Origin: Agrypnia vestita
Lineage: Eukaryota > Arthropoda > Insecta > Trichoptera > Phryganeidae
Direction: 5' to 3'
Assembly: GCA_016648135.1 (NCBI GenBank)
Contig: JADDOH010010993.1
Span: forward strand, 21,284-85,283
Length of the DNA stretch: 64,000 bases
Positions 44,216 to 54,809 of this stretch are shown here, one piece after another; the first letter of the stretch is position 1; the number at the start of each line of letters is the position of its first letter. A program made the position numbers and the translations under genes. The notes beneath the pieces are model-generated. The model saw nothing but the letters and a program-made list of their open reading frames with translations. It searched no databases and was not told where the DNA came from.

Positions 44216-44795
44216 TTAATTAATTTATGCAGAGAGCAACGTTTGTACTAGAAATATTATAAATTTGAATACCGACGTTAAATTCGCGTAATATTTTTTG
44301 ACTAATGACACATTGCACGATTCATCTTCGTCTTCCCGGGACGCTGGCTCCAAGAATAATACACAATGTGCACAATTCGTCTACCATAGGGTCAGTCGGT
44401 CCAGAGCGCAAACAGGTTACAGGACGTCTATCCAGCCAGCGGCGACCTCGGTGGTCAGCTACCTGCAGCCGCGCGAGCTCCTGCAGGAGCCTCGAAGCTG
44501 CGCATAATTCGTTAATTCGCTCCCGGCTGGACTCTCTCCCCCTTGCCTATCTGGAGCAGATAGATCCATCATTAATAATCCTGGCTCGTGAGAAATGTGC
44601 CGAGGCTGCGATCCGGGGCATTGTAGCCTTGAATCCGGAATTGGGTTGGCGTAACGGTTTTACTCAACACTTGATCTTAAACAATCATTTTAAAATTAAT
44701 CGATACTGCCAATCTAGCATATTTAAATATTTGAGAATAATGTTCTCAGTCTGAAATATATTGCTCGATACAAAAATGCTTATTTATTTTAACGA
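44216..44795. other. GC-rich islet 6 with a 149-codon open frame
   Basis: The block 44320-44660 is balanced to GC-rich (CGGCGACCTCGGTGGTCAGC). The plus frame 44305-44754 is the longest outside repeats (RSRLDSLPLAYLEQIDPSLI is its most protein-like part), but I recognise no domain, and an overlapping frame at 44298 is also open. It could be an exon or regulatory DNA; unproven. Confidence 0.3.
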
Positions 44796-44940
44796 AGGCT
44801 GGACATTCACGACCAATGCATATTTCGGCGGTGTTTTTTATTCATTTATATCAGAATCTAAAAAAAATTACATTGTACTAGGTCAGAAGAGCGTGTTCTA
44901 TTTTCTCTACCTACACCTGCGGAAAAACGGCGTGACGGCT
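44796..44940 (+). repeat. Fragments of the long-TIR element and an RTE 3' end
   Basis: 44796-44860 matches the terminus at 40640-40540 (GGACATTCACGACCAATGCA, TATTTCGGCGG). 44881-44940 matches the last codons of the RTE at 50780-50840 (TCAGAAGAGCGTGTTCTATT, CTACACCTGCGGAAAAACGG). Confidence 0.6.
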
Positions 44941-45103
44941 AGTTTTTTAGTTTACGATAATAACGAACAAGGACCAACTAATGGGTTCATTAAAATATTA
45001 TTAATTATGCGTCTGTCAAAAAATAAAATAAAATGATATGCTACATTTATTCATTGCTTTGTTTTTTTAATCAAGCAGATTCAGAATAATAAAATGTTCA
45101 ATA

Positions 45104-45290
45104 CAACAAAATGTTATTCATGTTACATTTCTGTACAAATTACATTTCTGTCTACCGGGGTCGAGACGTAACCCCTCTCTTCGTCGGGATAGCCACGATG
45201 ACGAAAGACACTTGACGAAAAGACGGGTTACGTCTCGAAACCGGTAAACAAATATAACAATATACTAACATAAATAACATTTTGTAAAAA
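45104..45290. mobile_element. Fold-back element with inverted hammerhead-like motifs (ACCGGT type)
   Basis: The arms share ACAAAATGTTATTCATGTTA on the left and TAACATAAATAACATTTTGT on the right. Just inside, each arm has the motif: minus strand around 45153-45190, plus strand around 45210-45250 (TTGACGA, AAGAC/GTCTC stem, GAAACCGGTA). The core has drifted (TTGACGA and CCGACGA instead of CTGACGA). The outer limits and the target duplication are unclear. Confidence 0.55.
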
Positions 45291-46797
45291 TGTCTGATGA
45301 TAAAGTTTATGCTTGAAATATTAAAAATATTAATAATACAATATTCAACAAATTGGGTTCACGAAGATAAAATACACGATGTATATGCAAATATAGAATT
45401 TTCAATTACCAGGCCGAAAAAATATGGATCGCGAAATCAAGAATTCAACAATAGATTTTTGATGGAAAAAAAGTACATTGATATTTAAGTTTCGCCATGG
45501 AATCTTGCGCAACAGTTAGACAGCATTTCGATCGAAATCTACTCAAAATTGGGCAATTTCACATTTTGTTTTTTAATAGAAAAATCTTAACTTTGGTTTA
45601 GAAAATACGTTTATGAAAAATATTTTCTTTTAATATGTATATTAACATTAAAAAATGATTTTGAAAATTACGATTTTAAACTCCCGCTTATTTTCGCAAG
45701 TGACGTTTGGCATGTCTTTTTATGTCATCTGACAAATTCGCGTATTGAGACGTTCATTCGTTTTTTTACAAAACAAGCCGGCTTTTGTGAATAGTGTGTC
45801 CGTAATGTCAGGAAATAAGTTTTGTAGATATTATAAATATGGTACCCAAACGTAGAAATTCATTCCTGAAAACTGAAAAGTGAATCCAACATTAAACATC
45901 AATTTTCGGTAAGTTATCGGATTTTCCTTGTGAAAAATCCATCCTCCATTTTTTTAAATGTGTTGTTAGATAGTTATTTTATTAAAATATGTTACAAACA
46001 CGGCAAAATCTATATAAAAACCATGCAAACACCAGTAGAGACGAACGGTTACCATAGAAACGAAACAAATTACAGTGACAAACACCATAGATCACGTATG
46101 TTTATCTATAATTCTTGTCAAACAACGTCACGACCAATCACATCGTAATCGTGTAATTTAAAAAATATTACTATAAAGATAATGAATGAAAACATTATCA
46201 CAAACCATCCATAGTGAGTTAGAAAATATGGTTTATTTTTCTGAATCTATTTCATATATTTTCATAGATATCTGTAAAATGTGAAATTACCCTATTCGAA
46301 GCTTAAAATAAAAATCTTTCGGCGTTCTTACTCCGAGCTAAGCATTGAAGGAATGTTCGCTTACTATTATTGATGCCGGTGATTCAATCGAATTAACCAA
46401 ATTAAAACCCAACAAAGCAAATCAGAACCAAAGGTCGTCGTCCCCAAACAATCGAATCACCAAACAAAATATTTTAGTGACAAGACGCCGAGTGCAATTT
46501 ACGATACGGTATGCAAATTCTCACGCCGGGTCGCCCGAAATAATTTGCGTCGCTTTCCTAATATGAGCGACGTTTTCTTTTTATATTATCGATCTCCCGA
46601 TTTGAATAGAATCGAAACCGCATACGGGCGTGATCTGGGTGCTCTTCCAAATTCGGCCTTCGCTAGGATACGTATCTCACTATGTAAATTCATAATTCAT
46701 ATTCCTTATATGAAGACTCGGTTAAATTTATAGTTCAGTGATCTTAAATAAACCGTTTGATGTACATGATACGAATTATGTATTACGATTTAGTATA
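45291..46797. other. No gene recognised; balanced block near 46380-46700
   Basis: The block includes AAGACGCCGAGTGCAATTTA and TCTCACGCCGGGTCGCCCGA and has no match elsewhere in the window. Short plus frames (46345, 46545) have no domain. The rest is AT-rich. Confidence 0.3.
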
Positions 46798-46806
46798 AAG
46801 CTTTTC

Positions 46807-47024
46807 AAAGATAAGAATTTTCTTAGGTTTTCACGGCCACGGTTTTGGTCTTCTGGGGTATTGTGCCGTGTTATTACGACCTTTCTGGCCGACGTTTCGG
46901 ATCCCATTGCAGGGTCCATGTGTAGAACACATCAGCCCTGATGATGGACCCTGCAATGGGATCCTAAACGTCGACCTGAAAGGTCGTAATAACACGGCAT
47001 AAAACCCCAGAAGACCCAAACCAG
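46807..47024. mobile_element. Fold-back element A, copy 3, about 9-bp TSD
   Basis: Flanked by AAGCTTTTC at 46798-46806 and 47025-47033. It consists almost only of the two arms: left with GGTCTTCTGGGGTATTGTGC, right with the mirror. The left side has a 33-35 base extension ending CTTAGGTTTTCACGGCC. The right-arm motif at 46931-46972 has CTGATGA and the stem but TAAACGTC instead of GAAACGTC. The left motif has lost the CTGATGA part at the centre. Confidence 0.75.
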
Positions 47025-47033
47025 AAGCTTTTC

Positions 47034-47106
47034 TAAGATGGTCCCGATAATGAAAGGAGTGCTGAGGTGGTTTGGTCATGCAGAATGTATGAGCGAAGAA
47101 AGTATG
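47034..47106 (+). pseudogene. RTE-like fragment, part 1
   Basis: The plus strand encodes KGVLRWFGHAECMSEES, equivalent to SLRWFGHVERMNEER of the copy at 50071. It ends at AAAGTATG, where element A copy 4 is inserted, and continues at 47312. Confidence 0.7.
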
Positions 47107-47303
47107 TTCTGTGTATAGTTTTCTGGGATATTCTTCCGTGTATATGTAATCTCTCTGGCCGACGTTTCGGATCCCATTGCAGGGTTCATCATCAGGACTA
47201 ATATGATCAACGAAACGTTGACCAAATATTCACGGCAGAATATCCCAGAAAACTATACACAGAAGATTCTGAACGGCCGTGAAAACCTAAGGACATTTTG
47301 AAT
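47107..47303. mobile_element. Fold-back element A, copy 4, 8-bp TSD inside an RTE frame
   Basis: Flanked by AAAGTATG at 47099-47106 and 47304-47311. The left arm starts TTCTGTGTATAGTTTTCTGG; the right arm ends with its mirror followed by an extra 39 bases (GATTCTGAACGGCCGTGAAA). The left arm carries a well-kept hammerhead-like motif on the minus strand (CTGATGA, stem, GAAACGTCGG; 47205-47167). The right motif is reduced to ACGAAACGTTGACC. Confidence 0.8.
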
Positions 47304-47311
47304 AAAGTATG

Positions 47312-47530
47312 GTTAAGAAATGTACGGGGCGAGTGTTGAAGGCAACAGGAATAGTCGGCGTCCGCGAAAGACCTGCCATTATCAAATGTTACAAATATTG
47401 AAGGATGGTCCTGTTAAAAGCCTCAACAACCGTAGAGCATGCATGAGAAGATGTATGAATGTAGAAGAAGAAAAAAGATGTGCTAAGATAGAAGAATATG
47501 GCGTTCTATCCTCTCTCTTTGAATTTTGAA
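47312..47530 (+). pseudogene. RTE-like fragment, part 2
   Basis: It resumes the RTE relic: GASVEGNRNSRRPRKTCHYQ, then MLQILKDGPVKSLNNRRACM and RRCMNVEEEKR, closely matching residues 142-190 of the copy at 50194. A frame shift precedes it and the terminal part is diverged. Confidence 0.75.
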
Positions 47531-47979
47531 CACTATCGTAATTCGAACTAATTCCACACTAGTATATTGCATCCATCTGTGGTATACTTTGTACACAATT
47601 CAGTCTATTCACCGGATTTTACGGATCGCTGGTTGTGGTTTCGCCAAAGACTGTCTTGTCTCAATTTGTAAGGAACATTTTTGTTCCAACCTTATAGTAT
47701 AATTTCATATGTTCCATTGGCTTCTAAGTTATTTAAAAATCAACAATTGGATGAGGACAGCTCCTTTCCTTTCTAGATTTTTATTATTTTTTTATTTAAT
47801 ATAAGATAAATAATATAAATCTTACATTTTTAATTGTCATTTTTTTAGACTTTGTCATGTAGACCTCGTCAGTGAAGAGAAGCTCTTGAGTCAGATAAGG
47901 GAGCCTCAGTTATTTTGTATATAGGTACATACGTGAATCATTTAATAATATATAATATTTTAGTATTTTGAAAAAAGCT

Positions 47980-48600
47980 TTAAATTCAAACGATTTATGA
48001 ATTAAAGTTGGATTTTAACAAGGTTTCAATTTGTTTATTTGTTCTGAAAGTTTATTAATGCGGCGTATCTCGATAAAAAAATTATTGTAGAAGTTAATGA
48101 CTTTATAAATATAGTGGTTCTGCATTCGGGTTGTTTTAAATTGATTTGGCTTCCACTTTAAATAAGTTTAATGTACCTATTCCCGGTTTTCTGTAAGATT
48201 TTTTCTTTACATATTTTCAATGTGGAAGTTTGCTTTATAATATCATCCACGTTTGGTACTGGAAACAATTTGAAAAGACCTTGTATTGTTAAAGGTGGAT
48301 ATTTTTTCAGTATTCCTTTAATAATGACCCTTTGTTATATTTTAACTGAGTTTAGATATTTTATAGGAACCTCCCCATCCGATAACGCCCTAAATGAGCA
48401 GAGAGTGAACAAGGGAGTAGTACACGTTTTTAATATTTTTTCAAATATCCCTTACTCTAACGAATATGTAGATACATTTCCTTATTATTTTTACAAGTTC
48501 TATGATGTGTCTATTCTAAAGTTGGGACAATATTTTTACAGCCTTTTTTTCGTATTTAGAGTCGATCCTCAATCTTCTCGGCATTTTAAACTTTATTGAG
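47980..48600 (-). pseudogene. LINE reverse transcriptase C-terminal remnant
   Basis: Minus strand reads VPIKYLNSVKI, stop, QRVIIKGILKKYPPLTIQGL, then FKLFPVPNVDDIIKQTSTLK, resembling the LN-x-V-QRV-I-I-K-x-ILKK-x-x-x-P-T-x-x-LF segment of LINE proteins. The 142-codon plus frame at 48171 is its antisense shadow. Confidence 0.5.
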
Positions 48601-49754
48601 CCTCTGAAAATGTCCAAATGTAGAAGACATTCTCGAGGCATGACATACTCGTGTCGATGATTAGATTTTTTCACTGAGTACCTACTGCCAGCGAAAATGT
48701 GTACTTCAAAAGATTTTATTTAAAAATTAATTAAAAATATATCCATGCAAGAAAATCAATCTTAACATAATTCTTATCTTTGATCGCGTAGTACTCTCCC
48801 TGTTTCATATAACAATTACTGACATTGCATGTTGTCGTTCACATTTGAACCTGGACATGCTATGTCTCTGATGTCATCATCTCCGACTTCTTGTACTTAC
48901 CCGGGTCACCTTTAACATGAACACTTCTTAATTATGTATACTGGCTACTGAGCCAGTAGCGCTGGCTACTACTTCAAGACCCATCAGGTAATATGCACCA
49001 ACCGTACCGAAACACGCCATGAAATCCCTGATCTGCTAGGGTTTAATCTAACCTATGAAAGCAACGCTAGACTCAAAGTCTAAACGTTTTCAAAAAAGAA
49101 AAATTAAATATTTAAATTAATATTTCTTTGGGGTAAAGGTGAGCGTCGGTAGTCACCAATTTGTGGTGATCGATGAATGAGGAGAAGATTGCGATATGGT
49201 CACCACCCGTTATGTAACGTAACGGGAATTCTCCAAAGTCGTGGAATGTTGGATTAATTTATTAACTCGATAAAACAATTACACGTTAAAAACATAATTA
49301 CGATAATAAAGGCAATGATAAAGTCTTCGATGGAACAGGGCCTCCGGCTTACGCCGGGGTAATTGAGAGACTGACATGCCCGTACAGGGCGTTGGCTATT
49401 TTTATATGTATTGGGAACGAAGAGCTCTCTTGGTATGTAGCTGTATGCGTGTGCTGACGGGGCTCGGGCATCGACCTGTGTCGATGGCTCGTGTATACTG
49501 TGTGACTCAGTTTTGTCTACGCAGCACACTCGCCACGTTTTTGTGTGTGCGTGTTAACTAGATTGGTGGTTATGTATTTATGGGATGAGACGCCATATTT
49601 CCATAGTTAATTTTTTTATATAAATACGTGAAGCCTCAAATATTTAACACGCCGTATAGTGGAAGATCTACTAATTGTAATACATTCAATAATTTGCCAG
49701 TTGCAAAGAGGTGTGCGATTGTCAGGCGTTGAACATTAATCTCCAACAAGCAAT
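48601..49754. other. No gene recognised
   Basis: A balanced block at 48780-49080 and another at 49140-49560 (GGGCCTCCGGCTTACGCCGG, a short perfect hairpin CCGGCTTACGCCGG) are unlike nearby repeats. The 91-codon minus frame at 49529 has no domain. Confidence 0.3.
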
Positions 49755-50065
49755 GTTTCGAAATTATCATGACAAACTTTGTGGAAATTCATTGTAATAG
49801 ATTTTTAAGAAATTAAAAATAACAACGTTGTTTTCTTCTCACTTTAACACGTTAATTTTAAAAATTTAATTATAACGTTTTCGACGCTTACTGCGTCATC
49901 TTCAGTAATAAAAATAATAATAATAAAAATCTTTTTTTATTACTGAAGATAACGCAGTAAGGGTCGAAATATTATAATTAAAAATAATAATTAAAATGTT
50001 GTAGTGAGAAGAGAACAACGTTGTTATTTTTAATTACTTAAAATTCTATTACAATGAACTTGGTT
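49755..50065. mobile_element. Fold-back element B, copy 2
   Basis: The arms share TTCATTGTAATAG, AATTAAAAATAACAACGTTG and TTCTTCTCACTT. The left end has an extra TTTCGAAATTATCATGACAA-type extension, as in the 32626 copy. Motif on the left (minus): 49909-49869; on the right (plus): 49939-49984 with a decayed stem II. It ends exactly where the RTE frame at 50071 begins. No clear duplication. Confidence 0.65.
49869..49909 (-). ncRNA. Hammerhead-like motif in element B copy 2
   Basis: Minus strand: ATTA, CTGAAGA (49905-49899), T, stem GACGC/GCGTC with loop AGTAA, GAA, AACGTT, A, TAAT. Compared with 32768, stem II has changed at a pair (GATGC/GCATC to GACGC/GCGTC), a compensated change that keeps pairing. 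Core bases are unchanged. Confidence 0.45.
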
Positions 50066-50070
50066 CGACT

Positions 50071-50870
50071 AGCAGGATGTTTGATGTATGCAAGGAAAGT
50101 GACCTTATTATGAATGTAAAGAAGTCAAAAGTAATGGTATTCTAGAAGGAGGAAAGTAAGACAACGTGTGAAATACTAGTAGGCAATGAATGTTTGGAAC
50201 AAGTAGATGACTTTGTGTACTTGGGAAGTATGTTCGATAGAAGAGGGAATGTTGAGAAAGATATAGAGAGGAGAGTGACTGCCGGGAATAGGGTGAACGG
50301 TGCTTTGAATGCAATAATTTCTAATAGAAATATGTCTACCGAGGCAAAACTGGCGGTATATATACATAATGGATTTCTGGTACCGACACTAATGTATGGA
50401 AGTGAAGCCTGGAGCTGGCAGAAGAGGAACGAAAGTAGATTGAATGCAGTGGAGATGAGGACGTATGTGTGTAAATCCATGTATGATAGAGTAAAGAATG
50501 AAGATATTAGGAATGAACGTAAAGCTGGTCGTAGCATAATACAGAGAATAAAAATAGGGTCGCTCAGGTGGTTTGGGCATGTTGAGCGAATGAATGAGGA
50601 AAGAATGGTAAGAAAGATATATGATGCAAGTGTTGACGGCGCCAGAAAGAGAGGGCGACCACGGAAGACGTGGCATGACCAGATTAACCAGATACTGGAA
50701 GATGGTCCTGTTAGAAGCCTGAACAACCGTCGAGCTTGCATGCGAAGATGTATGAATGTAGACGAAGCGAAAGTTGTATGTCAGGACAGAAGAATATGGC
50801 GCTCTATCCTCTCTGCCTACCCCCTCGGAGAAACGGCGTGATGGTAAGTAAGTAAGTGGTTCAACTAGGT
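50071..50870 (+). pseudogene. RTE-like retrotransposon, best preserved C-terminus
   Basis: An open frame begins within SRMFDVCKESDLIMNVKKSK (reverse transcriptase thumb region). After one stop at about 50142 it continues KEESKTTCEILVGNECLEQ, DDFVYLGSMFDRRGNVEKDI, LYGSEAW-like LMYGSEAWSWQKRNESRL, SLRWFGHVERMNEERMV and GRPRKTWHDQINQILEDGPV to the end SAYPLGETA at 50841. The element closes with ATGG(TAAG)n. Upstream catalytic parts are missing (5' truncation). Degraded relatives lie at 12661, 44881 and 47034. Confidence 0.85.
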
Positions 50871-51124
50871 AATATATAGAACATCAAAATTCTCACGTAT
50901 AACATCCATTTTGCGTGAACTATATATTAACTCCGTTTTCATGAAATTGAATTCGTTATGGTTAATTGTAGATGTCAAACTCAGCTTCAGTAAAAGAGCG
51001 GGCATTTCCTGTGGTAGGCCCAAAAGTGTCGAACTCTTTGCTCGTCGTAATAAGAATCAAACTATATTTTAAAAAATACTTTTATATGAAATCGCATAAT
51101 ACGGCGAAAATAGTGCCGATTTTT

Positions 51125-51262
51125 TTTAAATAGAGATGCGAACACGGAATACGTATCACATCATTATTCTTACTATTTTCAAACTAAGCTTAACGCTTGT
51201 GCTATGACAATAGGACTAACTTGCTAGTCTGGAGTGAGGTTCGAACCGCGACCTTTGGATCA
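51125..51262 (-). repeat. tRNA-derived SINE copy
   Basis: Minus orientation: GCGAACACGGAATACGTATC, ATTCTTACTATTTTCAAACT, AAGCTTAACGCTTGTGCTAT, ACTAACTTGCTAGTCTGGAG, then the B-box remnant GGTTCGAACCGCG. It closely matches 32098 and 53797. Confidence 0.7.
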
Positions 51263-52384
51263 CGTTTATTCATTAACATGGTACAAAATACCACTAACCA
51301 AAAAAAATAATATTTTAATTACTAAGAATTTTTTATATTTACTGAATAGAATATTGTAAATAACTAAAAGGAAATATAAATTATATAAAAATAAATACTG
51401 CGTTACTCAGCAACAATTTATGTAATTTTTAAATAAAAAATAAATATTTACTAGTCCAAAACCTTCAACATCTTAAATAACAGCAAATTTCACTTAAATG
51501 TTACATTAACCAGTAAAAAATTACATGCAATAGGTCACCGTCTTCATTGCCAAGTTTATGCAATCTGGGCAAAGTTGAGTGAATGTGGTAGTTTGTTTGT
51601 TCTTAGTATTAACGCGCTGTCATGGGATCCCTGAGACGTATTTTTAATGTGTCATCCTATCGTATTATTATAGATGTTCATGTGCTAATTTACCTTAATA
51701 GAATAAACACTGTTTTTTACTATGATATTATCAAAAAATAATTGTTTTGTTTTAGCGCTGCGGTGTTTTCTAAACTTACGTCGAAAAAAAATACAATACA
51801 ATTCTCAATTCTACTCAAAATTTACGATATTATTGCATATACAGATTTAAAAAATAATATAAATGAGATAGACATGATAAGATAATATTTTGATGATTAG
51901 TTATATATCTGTGTAATAATTCTCCACTGTTATTAAATACATTTATACTTTTAAATTTGAAACACATTATTCGAATAGAAAGAATCATTGTACGCATGAG
52001 CTTATCAAAATTTATTCATGACTTGTATCATTAAGGTCACGCAAGGGCGTAGTCTTGCAGAGCATTCTACGCGATAAGTCAGGATCATTATTATGCAAGA
52101 ATAGAAATGGGGTCTGCTCGTTTGTCAGTTGGGTCTACAGCATCAGCAGCAGGCGGCGAAGGTTGGCGAGGGATGGAGCTGCAGCTAATAGGGGATGGAC
52201 ACAGCCACCCCTAGCTGCGAGGCGCGCGTGTCCTTTGCAGGACCTGCTCCCCTGGGATAGTCGGAAGGGAGATTTACGGCGTCATCAGAACAGCTAGGCA
52301 TGTTTTTCTAACAATTAAACACAACCAAGTAACATACTAAATTATTCTATACGTTTTTTTACATTTGAAAGCGTCCCTATAAAA
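51263..52384. other. AT-rich DNA then GC-rich islet 7 (52040-52310)
   Basis: The islet carries GCAGGCGGCGAAGGTTGGCG and GCTGCGAGGCGCGCGTGTCC. The 80-codon plus frame 52055-52297 (ISSRRRRLARDGAAANRGWT) has no recognised domain. No splice-bounded exon could be argued. Confidence 0.3.
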
Positions 52385-52394
52385 CGGTTCTATA

Positions 52395-52497
52395 TCTTCT
52401 TCTTCTTCATCAGCCTTCGTCTTTCCACTGCTGGATATAGGCCTCTTCCATATTTTTCCATTCTTCCCTGTTGTTGGCTAATTGTAGCCATTTCTTT
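52395..52497 (-). pseudogene. RTE-like 3' end, same family as 17325
   Basis: Minus strand: KKWLQLANNREEWKNMEEAY, IQQWKDEG and stop. It is identical in layout to the end of the 17325-17960 copy but without that copy's stop codon. It abuts an opposite-facing reverse transcriptase fragment at 52498. Confidence 0.75.
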
Positions 52498-52642
52498 TAA
52501 AGCTAATGAAAAATAATAAGGCTCCCGGTACAGATCAAATAACAAGCGAAATGCTAAAACTAGGGGAAAGAAAATTGATAGAAGCCATAAAAATGCTATT
52601 AGACAAATTTCTAGAACAAGGAAAAATACCTTGTGATCGGCA
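52498..52642 (+). pseudogene. LINE reverse transcriptase N-terminal fragment
   Basis: Plus strand: LKLMKNNKAPGTDQITSEML, KLGERKLIEAIKMLLDKF, LEQGKIPCD. This is the N-(K/N)-(K/S)-PGxDxI-x-x-E-(M/L)-L motif at the start of the polymerase domain. It is truncated on both sides and faces away from the minus-strand RTE end at 52395, so the junction may come from 5' inversion during insertion (twin priming). Confidence 0.7.
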
Positions 52643-52739
52643 AAACGGTTCTATATGCAAAAACAAAATTTAAAAAATACAGAAAAGACGCTGCATTATT
52701 ATACTTACATTTACATTTATTTTTACATTATATTTACAA

Positions 52740-53135
52740 GTCCAGGCTGCCGAGATGAGTTTTCTAAAAGGGGTAGCGGGAGTCACACTGATGGACAGAG
52801 TGAGAAGTGTGTGCCGACATAAGGCACACACTCTGCATGGAGCCCCTTCTCCTGCACATAGAAAAATCACAACTGAGGTGGCTTGGACATGTGCTCAGAA
52901 TGCCAGAGGAACGATTACCAAGAAGAATCCTCTTGGCAACCCCGGAGGGAAGACGGCCGGTGGGACTACCCAGATTAAGCTGGGAGAAACAACAACAAAA
53001 TTGTATTTGAAAACAGAATGGGTCTGTACTGGTGACTCGAGCAGAAGCAGCGCAAGACAGGGGATCATGGGATATCGAGTCTTTGGGCCCCCGACTCTAC
53101 TAGGACAAGGGGAAGAAGATGATGATGATAATTAT
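52740..53135 (+). pseudogene. LINE C-terminal fragment (SQLRWLGHVLRMP type)
   Basis: One frame reads AAEMSFLKGVAGVTLMDRVR, then another LCMEPLLLHIEKSQLRWLGH, VLRMPEERLPRRILLATPEG, RRPVGLPRLSW. This is the AEM-x-FLR-x-VAG...EPLLLxIExSQLRW-(F/L)-GH-x-x-RMP...RLP family. A frame shift near 52830 breaks it. A (GAT)n run marks the 3' end near 53115. Confidence 0.75.
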
Positions 53136-53796
53136 TTATAATTAATTAATTATTTATAATTAACAGTTTTTTTCTAATATTCACTTGCCAATTATAGACA
53201 TTGATTTTACATTTTCTTTGTTTATTCATGTCTAAGCAATGACAGTGACTCATCAAATTATCAGCATTTATCGTATTTGTAGCTACATGATGACTGTACA
53301 CCCTTTTTCAACCTCAGCAAGATTGAATGGAAATCATGAAAAATAGCGCACATGGTGCATACTGTTATATAGACCATTTTAAAGTAATAAACTAAACTTT
53401 TATAAAAATCACTAAGTCACTGGACAGAAACAAGGCTGGGTTCGCTCACTCGAGAGTATTCCACTTGTCTCTGGTACACTTTATTCACGCTACTAGATTA
53501 TTCCGCATGCAAATACTTTATATTCTACTATAGATTCATACCCCGCTCGGGTGACAGTTCGCTTTTCGATTCAACCCCGCACTGTGGTAATAGCAGCTGT
53601 CAAACAATGACTATCCGTTCTAAACAATTTATAGAAAAAAAATTCTGTCTAATTTAACTGGTTTTTAAAAAGGGCATATAACTAGGCGCGTACACTTTAC
53701 CCATAATGCCGCTTTATTTTAGAATAAATAAAATTAGCTGTAATAATATTTACACTTTAATAATGTTTATTATATTATATTATAATAAACCAAAGG
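53136..53796. other. No gene recognised
   Basis: Mixed-composition DNA. No repeat of the families listed here and no coding region was identified. Confidence 0.3.
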
Positions 53797-53925
53797 TCGC
53801 GGGTTCGAACCTCACTCCGGACTAGCAAGTTAGTCCTATTTTCATAGCACAAGCGTTTAGCTTAGTTTGAAAATAGTAAGAATATTGATGTGACACGTAT
53901 TCCGTGTTCACATCTCTATTTTTTT
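53797..53925 (+). repeat. tRNA-derived SINE copy, plus strand
   Basis: It begins in the tRNA-like head (GGTCGCGGGTTCGAACCTCA, a perfect B-box), then ACTAGCAAGTTAGTCCTATT, TAGCACAAGCGTTTAGCTTA, ATATTGATGTGACACGTATT and CACATCTCTATTTTTTTTA with an A-rich end. The A-box part is truncated. Confidence 0.75.
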
Positions 53926-53948
53926 TAAATTAAAAAAAAAAAAAAAAA

Positions 53949-54290
53949 TTTAGACATTTTTTTGGTGAGCTTAAACTTGTTTGCGATTTGTTACTTATTA
54001 TGATTACGTTAAAGAACGTTATTTAAACTAACTAAAAATCAAATATCAATATTTTCAACATAGTAATGGCCCCATGTTAAGTCCACCATTATTAACGATG
54101 TTCCCTCCCTCGCCCCTCCAACCCCGCAAATCACCCCCACCACCTAAGACACCTAATACACTACTTACACATTTTAGTTTAGTTTAAATAACGCTCGTTA
54201 ATGACACGGACGTGTCGAAACCGGTAGCGAAGTAATAATAAATAAGTAACAAATTGTACATAAGTTTAAACTCGCCAAAAAATGTCTGGA
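53949..54290. mobile_element. Fold-back element with ACCGGT-type motif
   Basis: The ends AGACATTTTTTTGGTGAGCT and its mirror (CTCGCCAAAAAATGTCT) are inverted, and the arms continue with GATTTGTTACTTATTATG. Near the right arm, 54193-54232 has CGC, a short variant core (TTAAT), stem GACACG/CGTGTC, GAAACCGGTA and GCG. The core is shorter than CTGANGA and may belong to a different structural class. Confidence 0.6.
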
Positions 54291-54809
54291 AGAAATTGTT
54301 ACATAGTAAGTGCCCAAAAAATACAAAAAAATTAATGTTTATTTATTTAAAAATATTTTTTATGGCCCCAAACATGTACAAACGCAATACTCTCTGTATC
54401 CGTTTCTCTTCTCTTAAACTGACATACAAAAATTGTTCAGCCGCACAGCTGAAATTTGAATTTGACAGGAGCTTGAATTTAATTATATCTTAAGAATTAA
54501 TCTTGAATTATTAACATAAAGAGATTTTACTTTATATTATAATATTTTTTACCATCACAGAAAATTACCCCCACAGATAAAACTTTATACAACGAAAGCT
54601 TCTAAAATAACATATTTCTCCTGAGGCAAAGCGCTTCCAGTTCAGATTTATACAACCTCTATTGGCGATATAGCCCTTCGTACATCTACAGCCTCATTAT
54701 TAGGAGCACAACCTCTTGTTTATATGCTTGTATACTCCATTTTAATGTTAGTTACTACTATTACTATTTATTTAATTTTCATAAATATATTTTTATTGAA
54801 GAAAATATA

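Noticed and set aside
48171..48599. A 142-codon plus-strand frame
   Set aside because: The minus strand shows LINE-like sequence (QRVIIKGILKK), so the plus frame is antisense to a retrotransposon relic.
50142..50741. A 199-codon minus-strand frame
   Set aside because: It is the antisense shadow of the RTE reverse transcriptase frame on the plus strand.
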